This document shows positions 7,014 to 14,501 of a stretch of 15,323 bases of DNA, piece by piece. Numbering within the stretch: the first letter of the stretch is position 1; each line of letters begins with the position of its first letter. The notes beneath the pieces are model-generated. The model searched no databases. It was given only the letters and a program-made list of their open reading frames with translations, and had not been told where the DNA came from. The translations under genes were made by a program, and so were the position numbers. This DNA is from JBEINZ01 sp040377825. Lineage in GTDB: Bacteria; Pseudomonadota; Alphaproteobacteria; Rhizobiales; Ancalomicrobiaceae. The stretch lies in contig JBEINZ010000046.1 in NCBI GenBank assembly GCA_040377825.1, positions 1 through 15,323 of the forward strand. Direction: 5' to 3'.

Positions 7014-9290
7014 ATGCCCGATCTTCTGCTCGAACTGTTTTCCGAGGAAATCCCCGCCCGCATGCAGCGGCGCGCCTCGGAGGATCTGCGCAAGCTCATC
7101 ACCGACGGATTGGTCGAGGCTGGCCTGCATTACGAGGGCGCCAAGGCCTATGCCACCCCGCGCCGGCTGACCTTGCACGTGACCGGCGTCCCCGCCCGCT
7201 CCGCCGATGTCCGCGAGGAAAAGAAGGGTCCGCGCGTCGGCTCGCCCGATGGGGCGATTCAGGGCTTCCTCAAGGCGGCGGGGCTTGCCTCGATTGAGGA
7301 GGCGAGCGTCGTCAACGATCCGAAAAAGGGCGATTTTTACGTTGCGATCGCGACCCGCCACGGCCGCGCCGCGATCGACATTATCGGCGACCTCGTGCCG
7401 AAGGTCGTGCGCGCCTTCCCCTGGCCGAAGTCGCAGCGCTGGGGCACGGGCACGCTGCGCTGGGTGCGCCCGCTGCATTCGATCGTCTGCACCTTCGGCC
7501 CGGAGACCGAGGAGCCGGACATCGTGCCCTTCGAGATCGACGGCATCCACGCCGGCAACGTGACGCACGGCCACCGCTTCATGGCGCCGGACCCGATCAC
7601 CGTGAAGCGCTTCGACGACTATGCCGCCAAGCTGCAGGCGGCCTATGTCGTGCTCGACGCCGACAGGCGCAAGGACATGATCCTGCACGACGCGAAGGAT
7701 CTCGCCTTCGCGCAGGGGCTGGAACTGCTTGAAGACGACGGGCTGCTCGAGGAGGTCGCCGGCCTCGTCGAATGGCCCGTGGTGCTGATGGGCGAATTCG
7801 AGGCGCGCTTTCTCGATGTCCCCGGCGAAGTCATCCGGGCGACGATCCGGGCGAACCAGAAATGCTTCGTGCTGCGCTCGCATCACATCGACCAGAAACT
7901 GGCCAACCGCTTCCTGCTCGTCTCCAACATCGAGGCGAGCGACGGCGGCGAGGCGATCAAGGCGGGCAACGGCCGCGTCGTGCGCGCCCGCCTATCCGAC
8001 GCCCGGCATTTCTGGGAAACCGACAAGCGCGATCTTCCGGGTTGTGAGGGGCTAGGGCTGAAGCCGCTCGATCAGCGGCTGAAGAAGCTGTCGGATCTCA
8101 ACATCGTCTTCCACGAAAAGCTCGGCACGCAGGGCGAGAGGATTTCGCGGATCATCGCGCTTGCTCGGGAACTCGCGCCGCTCGTCGGCGCCGATCCGGA
8201 GCTTGCCGCGCGCGCAGCGGAATTGGCCAAGGCCGATCTTGTCAGCGAGGTCGTCGGCGAATTCCCGGAATTGCAGGGCCTGATGGGCAAATACTACGCG
8301 CTGGCGCAGGGCGAGGACCCGACGGTCGCCGCCGCGATCGAGGATCACTACAAGCCGCAAGGCCCATCCGACCGCGTGCCGACCGACCCCGTTGCCATCA
8401 CTGTGGCGCTCGCCGACAAGCTCGACACGCTGGTCGGCTTCTGGGCGATCGACGAAAAGCCGACGGGGAGCAAGGATCCGTATCAGTTGAGGCGGGCGGC
8501 GCTGGGGGTGATTAGGATCCTCTTGGCGAATGGGATCCGGCTAAGGCTGCTGCCAGCGGCAGTCAGAGCATCCGGATCTCTGGTAGCGGATTTGAAAGTC
8601 GACGCAATTAACCGGCAACTTGCAATTGCCGACGGACTCGCGGCCGCTGGCGCGGATCCGGAAGTTACGAACCAGCTGGTCGAAGGCGTGATGGCTTTGG
8701 CAACGGATACGAATTCAAGACGCGATTTCGTAGACGAGGCCGCTCAAACGGCTTGGAATCTGATCCTCGACCTCCTCTCCTTCTTCGCCGACCGCCTGAA
8801 AGTCCAGCTCCGCGAGCAAGGCGCCCGGCACGATCTCGTCGATGCCGTCTTCGGGCTCGGGGATCAGGACGACATCGCGCTGATCGTCCGCCGCGTCGAA
8901 GCGCTCGGGGCGTTTCTCGGCAGCGAGGACGGGCAGAACCTTCTCGCGGGCTATCGCCGCGCCGCGAATATCCTCAAGGCCGAGGAGAAGAAGACCGGCG
9001 AGAGCTATGACGGCGCGGTTGAATTGGGCCGGCTGGTCGAGGCGGAGGAAGTCGCGTTGTTCAAGGCGATCGCGGCGACCAAGCCCGCCGTGCGCGTCGC
9101 GCTCGACAACGAGAATTTCGACTCCGCGATGCGCTCGCTGTCGACGCTCCGCGCGCCGGTCGACGCCTTTTTCGAAAAAATCCTCGTCAACGCCCCGGAC
9201 CCGGCGCTGCGCGTCAACCGCCTGCGCATCCTGAACGAGATCCGCGACGCCTGCCATCAGGTCGCGGATTTCTCGAAAATCGGCGGCTGA
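7014..9290 (+). CDS. glyS: Glycine--tRNA ligase, beta subunit
   Basis: The 758-residue beta subunit of bacterial alpha2beta2 glycyl-tRNA synthetase, which binds tRNA(Gly) while the alpha subunit activates glycine. The N-terminus LLLELFSEEIPARMQRRA, the central FPELQGLMGKYYA block (about residues 420-432), DLLSFFADRLKVQLREQGARHDL (about 585-607) and the C-terminal DALR-type anticodon-binding region ending VADFSK are all family landmarks. It is longer than the usual 690-720 residues. Residues about 490-582 (bases about 8480-8757) are a lineage-variable insert with AGA, AGG, CTA, GTA, TCA and CAA codons rare in the flanks. The alpha subunit gene glyQ is not adjacent and not in the window. The Shine-Dalgarno is weak (cgagg near 6998-7002). 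Confidence 0.95.
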   Translation: MPDLLLELFSEEIPARMQRRASEDLRKLITDGLVEAGLHYEGAKAYATPRRLTLHVTGVPARSADVREEKKGPRVGSPDGAIQGFLKAAGLASIEEASVVNDPKKGDFYVAIATRHGRAAIDIIGDLVPKVVRAFPWPKSQRWGTGTLRWVRPLHSIVCTFGPETEEPDIVPFEIDGIHAGNVTHGHRFMAPDPITVKRFDDYAAKLQAAYVVLDADRRKDMILHDAKDLAFAQGLELLEDDGLLEEVAGLVEWPVVLMGEFEARFLDVPGEVIRATIRANQKCFVLRSHHIDQKLANRFLLVSNIEASDGGEAIKAGNGRVVRARLSDARHFWETDKRDLPGCEGLGLKPLDQRLKKLSDLNIVFHEKLGTQGERISRIIALARELAPLVGADPELAARAAELAKADLVSEVVGEFPELQGLMGKYYALAQGEDPTVAAAIEDHYKPQGPSDRVPTDPVAITVALADKLDTLVGFWAIDEKPTGSKDPYQLRRAALGVIRILLANGIRLRLLPAAVRASGSLVADLKVDAINRQLAIADGLAAAGADPEVTNQLVEGVMALATDTNSRRDFVDEAAQTAWNLILDLLSFFADRLKVQLREQGARHDLVDAVFGLGDQDDIALIVRRVEALGAFLGSEDGQNLLAGYRRAANILKAEEKKTGESYDGAVELGRLVEAEEVALFKAIAATKPAVRVALDNENFDSAMRSLSTLRAPVDAFFEKILVNAPDPALRVNRLRILNEIRDACHQVADFSKIGG

Positions 9291-9294
9291 GACA

Positions 9295-9406
9295 AGAGCA
9301 TTTCCCGATCGGATCGGTGCATCCAATCGATAAGGAATTGCTCCAGAGTCTAGACCTTGCCCTGTCGCGCTCGGATCGCTTCAATCCGAACGCGACAGGG
9401 TCTAGA
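9295..9406 (-). repeat. Composite palindromic repeat, copy 3 (full length, - orientation)
   Basis: The reverse complement of this stretch follows copy 1 (1-115) along its full length, including the ggctcaaggtct-like junction between modules. Module A has been strengthened: 9360-9369 pairs perfectly with 9391-9400, extended by 7 bp with one mismatch (9370-9376 with 9384-9390), and tctaga sits on both sides (9349-9354, 9401-9406). It lies in the gap between glyS and the UPF0262 gene and may act as a transcript-end hairpin for glyS. Confidence 0.85.
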
Positions 9407-9437
9407 CAAACATTTTGGAAAGCGGTGCCTGAGTCGG

Positions 9438-9929
9438 ATGCCGGATCAACCCGAGGTGAAATCGCTAGCTCGCCTTGTCGAAATCCTTCTCGACGAGGCG
9501 TCCATCGCGCGCTCGACGCCGGATGTCGAACATGAACGCGCGGTTGCGATCTATGATCTGATTGAGGATAACGTGTTCCAGCCCGTCGGCTACGACGGCG
9601 GTCCCTACCGTCTGAAAATCGCGCTGGCGGAAAACAGGTTGTCGCTGGAGATCACAGATATCTCGGCGGGCACCAACCTCACTCACATACTCTCCATGAC
9701 CTCGTTCCGCAGGATCGTGAAAGACTATTTTCTGATCTGCGACAGCTACTATTCAGCCATCCGCACGGCGTCGCCGTCGCATATCGAAGCGATCGACATG
9801 GGTCGACGCGGGCTGCACAATGAGGGTTCGCAGTTTCTGCTCGACCGGCTGGCTGACAAAGTGACGATCGACTTCGGGACCGCAAGGCGCCTCTTTACGC
9901 TCTTAAGCGCATTGCATTGGAAGGGCTGA
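9438..9929 (+). CDS. UPF0262 family protein
   Basis: A 163-residue protein strongly resembling the UPF0262 family of alphaproteobacteria: LDEASIARSTPDVEHERAVA near the N-terminus, then THILSMTSFRRIVKDYF, IEAIDMGRRGLHNEGS and a C-terminal TARRLFTLLSALHWKG. The function is unknown. The start at 9438 gives the family length; the frame runs further upstream to 9357 but that part is repeat sequence. No good Shine-Dalgarno is visible (only a weak gagtcgg). It is followed after 2 nt by the phosphatase gene, an arrangement common in Rhizobiales next to hisD and infA, neither of which is in this window. Confidence 0.9.
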   Translation: MPDQPEVKSLARLVEILLDEASIARSTPDVEHERAVAIYDLIEDNVFQPVGYDGGPYRLKIALAENRLSLEITDISAGTNLTHILSMTSFRRIVKDYFLICDSYYSAIRTASPSHIEAIDMGRRGLHNEGSQFLLDRLADKVTIDFGTARRLFTLLSALHWKG

Positions 9930-9931
9930 GG

Positions 9932-10381
9932 ATGGACCGCTCGCAACCGAGCGCCGTTCTGTTCGCCTGTTCCTTGAACGCGGTCCGTTCGCCGATGGCC
10001 GAGGCGATCGCCAAGCAATTGTTCAATCGCCGCATCTATTTCCAATCGGCGGGCGTGCGAAAAGGCGGCGAACTCGACCCCTTCGCCGTTAAGGTGATGG
10101 AAGAGATCGGCATCGATATCGCCAAGCATAAGCCGCGCACCTTGGAAGACATCGAAGACACCACTTTCGATCTCGTCATCACGCTCGCTCCAGAGGCCCA
10201 CCACAAGGCGCTCGACCTGACACGAACCATGGCGATGGACGTCGAGTATTGGCCGACAATCGACCCGCAATTGACCACCGGCTCGCGCGACCAGATCCTC
10301 GACGCCTATCGCGGCGTTCGTGACGGTTTGACCCGCCGCATCAAGGACCGCCTCGGTTGGCGGTCCGGCGGGCACGATTGA
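9932..10381 (+). CDS. Low-molecular-weight phosphatase family protein
   Basis: A 149-residue member of the LMW protein-tyrosine-phosphatase/arsenate-reductase fold. The phosphate-binding loop C-x5-R is CSLNAVR (Cys13 to Arg19) followed by SPMAEA. The general-acid DP pair is Asp111-Pro112 in YWPTIDPQL. All catalytic residues are therefore present. The P-loop differs from the usual CTGNICRS. The natural substrate is unknown and a role as arsenate reductase is not supported. Start ATG at 9932 has aaggg 6 nt upstream; a TTG at 9917 in frame is less likely. It is very likely co-transcribed with the UPF0262 gene, whose stop lies 2 nt upstream. It converges on the YcaO gene, whose stop is 3 nt beyond its own. 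Confidence 0.9.
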   Translation: MDRSQPSAVLFACSLNAVRSPMAEAIAKQLFNRRIYFQSAGVRKGGELDPFAVKVMEEIGIDIAKHKPRTLEDIEDTTFDLVITLAPEAHHKALDLTRTMAMDVEYWPTIDPQLTTGSRDQILDAYRGVRDGLTRRIKDRLGWRSGGHD

Positions 10382-10384
10382 AGG

Positions 10385-11682
10385 TCATCGTGCCAGCAGC
10401 GTCCGACACGGCCCGGCCATGAATACGGCCGCGACCGGCAGGCCGAGATCCGGAACCGTCAGATCAACCCCGATCAACGCGCCGCCAAGCGCGGCCTCGA
10501 TGGTGTCGACGCTGACCGCCAACATGGAAGCGGAACTGAAATCCGGCGCTTCCAAGGGATCGCCGTCAAACAGGAACGCGAGATCCTCGACCGGCGAGCA
10601 ATGCGCCCAGTGACGCAAGCGCTCGGTTTTTCCCTCCAATTCGCCCGATGCGCCGGCCGCCAAGACGCGTTCGTTCAAGGCCAGTGAAACCTCGGTTTGG
10701 ATTAATTCATGGACGGCGGATAGGGCCGCGCCCGCAGGGTCGGTCCCTGCCCCCGATCCAATCGCGAGCCGGCCGTCGCGGTCGCGACGCGAGGCCGCGA
10801 CCGCCACTATTATGCCGGCAAGCGTCGGCTGCAAGAACACGCGCGTTTCCGCCGCGCGTTCATTGAGCCATTTTCCAAGCTCGTTGGCCTCCTCGGGCAG
10901 CGTGGCGGAGGCCAGAAATCCGAGCGTTCGCGGCCGGATCCGCCACCATTGCTCGACAGCCGCGCGCTCCACGCATTCGATCACGGCAAAGGGGAGCGCT
11001 TCCTCCAACGTGCGGCCGGCGGCATAGCCGATCGGCGGCGTCGCCGCATTGGGATCTTGACCGTCGGGCCCCGATGGAAGGCCAAGCAAAGGCGCCGCGA
11101 ATACCGAGAGCGAGCGACCGTGGCCAGCGACCAGGCTTCCATTGCCGCCGCGTCCCAGCCTGGTTCGGCCGCGCCCGCATCGCCAATGCGATTTGACAAC
11201 GCAAACGCACCCGAGCGCGGCAAGGGCACATCGGCCGCGACCGATGCCGGGCGAATCGTGTCGACCTCGGCAAGAAACAGTCTCGGATCATCGGGCCGAG
11301 GCAAAGTCGAGAAGCGCTCGCCGGCTTCCAAAACGCTCTTGATCAAGGCCATATCGGTAGAAATACCAATACCAGAAGCTGCACCCCATGCGCAGGCCCA
11401 TGGCTCGGCCGGATTTGGAACCGGGATCGCAGTCGCTATCGCTATTGGGCATCCGTTAAATTCTAGGGTAGCAAGGTCATAGAACGATGAAGCAAAAAGT
11501 TGTGCAACCCCACTGACACCCCTGACGATCCTACGCGAATCAGGATACTGTATTCGAAGAACGGTACTCGCCCGGGTGGGTATGCTCACGAACCGAGCAA
11601 ATAGCTCGTCCCGGTCGATACGTCGCCGAAGCTCGATGCTTTCGCTCGGTTTCGGACCGTAATTTTGTGACGTCTTGTCCAT
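10385..11682 (-). pseudogene. YcaO-family protein (RiPP-modifying type), interrupted by an apparent one-base deletion
   Basis: Two overlapping - strand frames together form one YcaO domain. The N-terminal piece (from ATG 11682) has GIGISTDMALIKSVLEAGERF (about residues 104-124), matching the first ATP-binding helix of YcaO proteins. The C-terminal piece, readable upstream to beyond 11120 and ending at 10385, has GRTLEEALPFAVIECVERAA, SGAGTDPAGAALSAVHELI and DLTVPDLGLPVAAV, matching the remaining YcaO blocks. Adding one base near 11117-11121 joins AMEAWSLAT to GRSLSVFAAPLLGLP and gives 433 codons including the stop, a normal YcaO length. YcaO enzymes phosphorylate peptide-backbone amides to form azolines, thioamides or macroamidines. 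The C-terminal PxPxP of many cyclodehydratases is absent. The SD aaagg is 5 nt before the ATG. Whether this is a real mutation or a sequencing error cannot be told here. Confidence 0.72.
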
Positions 11683-11692
11683 CGCTGCCTTT

Positions 11693-11710
11693 CCGCAGCT
11701 TTCGCTGCGG
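11693..11710 (-). promoter_or_regulatory. Hairpin in the YcaO leader
   Basis: A 7-bp perfect inverted repeat (11693-11699 with 11704-11710, 4-nt loop) lies in the divergent gap, 10 nt upstream of the YcaO start codon and directly abutting its Shine-Dalgarno aaagg. It could affect ribosome access or act as an operator. Regulation is inference. Confidence 0.35.
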
Positions 11711-11784
11711 GGGTGAGTGTGCCTGCGTTTTCGCGGCGCTGGGCTCGATCCAACAGGGCCGTTTTGTACGCTTTACTACAACTT

Positions 11785-11794
11785 ATACATGTAT
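11785..11794. promoter_or_regulatory. Palindrome ATACATGTAT in the YcaO/precursor divergent promoter region
   Basis: A perfect 10-bp palindrome lies in the AT-rich centre of the 165-nt divergent gap, 54 nt upstream of the precursor start. It could be an operator or part of a -10 region (tatacat). No well-spaced -35 element was found: the nearest candidate ttgtac at 11764 gives a spacer of only 14 nt. Confidence 0.3.
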
Positions 11795-11847
11795 GTCAAG
11801 CGGTCACACATCTGAAAGTCAACCATATCAACGCAGGAGTCGTCTAC

Positions 11848-12252
11848 ATGCCCCGTATTCATGTTACTGATCCGACCCAGTTGAAGGCTATCGGCAAGGC
11901 GATCGCCGACGCGTCCATGGACCCGTCCAAGCGCGCGGCGTTCCTCGCCGACGCCAAATCGGTGCTGATCAACGATTACGGCGTCGCGGCCGAGGAATTC
12001 GCGAATATCCGCCTGAACGTGCACGAAGACAGCGCGGTCACGATCAACATCGCGATCCCGCACGTCGTGGACGAGTCCCGGGCCGATGACCCGGCCTATC
12101 TCGACTATCTCGGTCGTTGGGTTGTCGCCGGCTGCCGCGACCGCGTTCCGCTACGCGACCAGCTCTCGCCAAGCGTTGTGAACTTCAGCGCGAACCTTCG
12201 GGTCCGCGAAAAGAACGATGCGGTTCAGACCAAGATTCAAGCGACCGCTTGA
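11848..12252 (+). CDS. Putative RiPP precursor with NHLP-like leader
   Basis: A 134-residue protein divergent from the YcaO gene. Residues about 10-75 resemble nitrile-hydratase-alpha-like leader peptides: a helix, DPSKRAAFLADAKSVL, then GVAAEEFANIRLNVHEDSA and a beta strand ending NIAIPH. The following part (about 76-134) would be the core or follower; it has one Cys (Cys96 in WVVAGCRDR), several Ser/Thr and no Gly-Gly cleavage site. The core is long and not obviously Cys-rich, so the modification type is unclear. The start at 11848 is chosen for aggag (11835-11839) 8 nt upstream; the frame opens earlier at 11713 without support. Its last 34 codons overlap the convergent SARP gene. An alternative is an uncharacterised small protein unrelated to RiPPs. 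Confidence 0.62.
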   Translation: MPRIHVTDPTQLKAIGKAIADASMDPSKRAAFLADAKSVLINDYGVAAEEFANIRLNVHEDSAVTINIAIPHVVDESRADDPAYLDYLGRWVVAGCRDRVPLRDQLSPSVVNFSANLRVREKNDAVQTKIQATA

Positions 12253-14142
12253 TTTTCGGTCGATCTTGAGTAGTCCGCATAACAGGTTCGCCCGGTTTCG
12301 GGCTTCCTTGTAGCGGTTCTGCCGGGCAAGACAGGCCACCTCGATCGCAAGCGACTCCGTGGTGGTCTGGTCTGCCTGGGCGAGTTGATAAGTTGTGGAT
12401 TCGTAATCGCCGGCGGAAAAGTCGATCGTCGCCTTGTAGAGATCAATATAGCCGGGTGCGCCGTCGCTGGACGCCTGAAGCATCTGGAGCGCCTTGCGCG
12501 CGGCCGGAAGATCTCCAAGATAGGCTTTACCTTGGGCATAGGCCGCGATCACGGTTGGATCTAGATCGTTGAGCGCGATTGCCTTGTCGAAGGCCGCATT
12601 GGCGCGCGGATGCTCGCCAAGGAGCATGTGCAACCATGCTTTTGTCGTGTAGGACCGCGCCGCCCACGGATCGAGCGCGATCGAGGAGCGGACGCTTTCG
12701 AGCCCGGACCGCACCGTATTGTCAAATGAATCCCCTAGAGGGTCGAGCAACGCGCATTGCGCGAGCGCCGTTGCCAATCCCGAATGCGCCGCCGCAAAAG
12801 TCTCGTTGGCGGCGACGAGTCTGGCGAAAATCTGTTCGGCTTTTCGTGCGGATGGAAGATCGAAGCGCTCGGTTAGCGCATCGGCTTCGGCATAGCTTTC
12901 AAATTCGCTACGCTCGTCGGGAGCAAGCACGGTGGCCTGCTGCGCGCTTCGCCAAAGGATTCTGGTCGTGATCCCCGAAATCATTTGTTGGACAAGGCGG
13001 CCGGTGGCGGCCTCACTCCGCGGCTCGGGCAGGTCGAAGACCTTGGCAAGGCACAGCGCGCCGCTTCGACAATGAACCAAGCCATGGTCGATAGTCGGTT
13101 TTTCGCCAAGGCGAACCTGGAGCGTGATCAGATAGTCGACGTCCCCCGATTGACCGGTCCATAGCGGATGGGCGTTGGTGGCGGGAAAACGGGCAAAGGG
13201 CGGCGCCACTTCAAACAGGCGAAACCGCTCCAACCCGACAGCCAAGCCGGAGAGCAGCCGGGCCTCGATGTCGGCCACGGTCGGATCGGTCACCGCATCC
13301 GCCTTGGCCGCCATGAACCCGACACGGACCTTGGCGGACGATCCGGCAGCGGGCCGCGCGACAATCGAGCGGGCCGGAGCGGGCACATGGCTGGCGATCG
13401 TGCCGGCAATCGTTTCGCGTAGCGCCGAAAGCTCGCCCCGCAACAACGAATCCCGTGTCGATCGCACAAGTTGGCGCACACGCTCGAGTATCCGCACGGC
13501 CGCGCTGTGATCGCCCGCATCGAGAGACGAACGCGCCAAATATTCATGCGCGGTCCCGTCGGCCGGGTCGATCGTCAAAAGCCGCTCGGCGAGGCGTGGA
13601 TCCGCTTCGAAGCGGCCGGCGTCGATGCCGGCGCGCAGGATGTCGCGCGCGGCATTGGTGAACCGAATTTCGCAAATGCGGCGGCTCGGCTGCAGCCATT
13701 CATCATATTGCGGATCGAGATCGTCAAAATCGGGCAGGAGCGGCCCGGTATAGCCGTCGAGTTGGTCGGCCCGGTCAACGCGCGGCGGGCGCGCGCCGCG
13801 CAGGTAGAAAATCGCGTCGGCATCGATCCGCGTTTGTTCGACCCGAATGAAGTCGTGGCGGAAGTCGAACAGGTCATCGCAGGCTCGGCCGAGCGCAACC
13901 CGCATTGCTCGGATCGCTTGGCGAAGATTGTCGCGTGCATGGCCTTCGCCAACGCCGCTCCAGAGCCAGGAGGCAAGCGTCGAGCGCGGATATTCGCTAA
14001 GACCTTCAAGCACCATGCGGGCGAGCAGCGCCCTTGGCTTCTTACCGCCGAATTCCAGCAGCTTTCCATCCGTGAGCTTGGCCTCAAATCGGCCGAGCGT
14101 TCTCAGATGCAGGCGGGGGTCGTTCGGCAGACGCAAGTCCAT
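12151..14142 (-). CDS. SARP/BTAD-type transcriptional regulator with TPR domain
   Basis: A 663-residue cytoplasmic protein. Residues about 10-110 are an OmpR-like winged helix of the SARP type (LRTLGRFEAKL, KPRALLARMVLEG, RSTLASWLW, RDNLRQAIRAMRVALG). Residues about 115-245 are a bacterial transcriptional activation domain (GYTGPLLPDFDDLDPQYDEWL). Residues about 270-410 resemble the TolB-like middle part of CadC/adenylate-cyclase-linked regulators (GLAVGLERFRLFEV). Residues about 415-640 are TPR repeats. No ATPase motif is seen, unlike AfsR. SARPs usually activate secondary-metabolite genes, so it likely controls the YcaO/precursor pair. The ATG at 14142 has only a weak Shine-Dalgarno. Its 3' end overlaps the precursor gene by 102 bp in convergent orientation. 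Confidence 0.85.
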   Translation of the reverse strand: MDLRLPNDPRLHLRTLGRFEAKLTDGKLLEFGGKKPRALLARMVLEGLSEYPRSTLASWLWSGVGEGHARDNLRQAIRAMRVALGRACDDLFDFRHDFIRVEQTRIDADAIFYLRGARPPRVDRADQLDGYTGPLLPDFDDLDPQYDEWLQPSRRICEIRFTNAARDILRAGIDAGRFEADPRLAERLLTIDPADGTAHEYLARSSLDAGDHSAAVRILERVRQLVRSTRDSLLRGELSALRETIAGTIASHVPAPARSIVARPAAGSSAKVRVGFMAAKADAVTDPTVADIEARLLSGLAVGLERFRLFEVAPPFARFPATNAHPLWTGQSGDVDYLITLQVRLGEKPTIDHGLVHCRSGALCLAKVFDLPEPRSEAATGRLVQQMISGITTRILWRSAQQATVLAPDERSEFESYAEADALTERFDLPSARKAEQIFARLVAANETFAAAHSGLATALAQCALLDPLGDSFDNTVRSGLESVRSSIALDPWAARSYTTKAWLHMLLGEHPRANAAFDKAIALNDLDPTVIAAYAQGKAYLGDLPAARKALQMLQASSDGAPGYIDLYKATIDFSAGDYESTTYQLAQADQTTTESLAIEVACLARQNRYKEARNRANLLCGLLKIDRKSSGRLNLGLNRIVLFADPKVRAEVHNAWRELVA

Positions 14143-14385
14143 AATCCGCTCGATGCTCTTTCCACTGCACAGTTCAAGTCGATATTAATCGAACTGACAG
14201 GGCGAAGCCGAATAAAATCGACAGAAAAACGAAATAATGTTTGTAATTTCGGCCATCCACGGGCGGACTCAAGCTCGCCGACAACGTCTGATGCGCCTTG
14301 CGCGATGCCGCGCCACATGCCCGGCTTGAGAGCTTCACGCCTTATACATTCAAAGTTGCGCAGCTAGACGATACTAACGCCGGTC
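14143..14385. other. Non-coding region between SARP gene and repeat copy 4
   Basis: About 240 nt without a supportable gene. The first 100 nt are AT-rich and should contain the SARP promoter; the rest is ordinary GC-rich sequence. The reading frames that cross it on both strands run antisense or out of frame through the SARP gene and lack family likeness or start signals. With repeat copy 4, this makes a gene-free stretch of about 350 nt. Confidence 0.5.
14170..14196. promoter_or_regulatory. Interrupted inverted repeat upstream of the SARP gene
   Basis: Arms 14170-14174 and 14192-14196 pair (cagtt/aactg), as do inner arms 14180-14183 and 14188-14191 (cgat/atcg), with a 5-nt bulge on one side. 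The site lies 28-54 nt upstream of the regulator start in an AT-rich stretch, so it is placed as an operator or promoter element would be. Autoregulation is a guess. Confidence 0.3.
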
Positions 14386-14501
14386 TCAAGCCTGTCCCGT
14401 TCGGATCGGACCGATCCGAACGAAAACGACCGGCTCAAGCTCTCTAATCTAGAGCAACTCAATGTCGATGGGGTGAGTTAATCCAATCTGGAATTGATCT
14501 A
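14386..14501 (+). repeat. Composite palindromic repeat, copy 4 (rearranged)
   Basis: Module A is nearly identical to copy 1: 14398-14409 pairs with 14411-14422, a 12-bp arm length with a single central base, and is followed by the same gaccggctcaag-type junction. Module B (14451-14501) is diverged and in the opposite orientation to that in copy 1, starting agagca and sharing atccaatc and ggaattg with copy 3. Its last bases contain the TAG stop (14499-14501) of the - strand gene at the right end. Confidence 0.65.

Noticed and set aside
6684..7886. 400-codon - strand open frame antisense to the end of the polyprenyl synthase and the start of glyS
   Set aside because: No domain likeness and it crosses two real genes; typical high-GC shadow frame.
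9932..10381. Arsenate reductase assignment for the phosphatase
   Set aside because: Only the shared C-x5-R fold is seen; there are no ars genes nearby and the P-loop sequence gives no support for arsenate.
10860..11291. Third - strand frame across the YcaO break
   Set aside because: Arg-rich out-of-frame translation; neither YcaO half uses this frame.
13471..14367. 298-codon + strand open frame antisense to the SARP gene
   Set aside because: No start signal or family likeness; the SARP winged-helix and BTAD motifs lie on the opposite strand.
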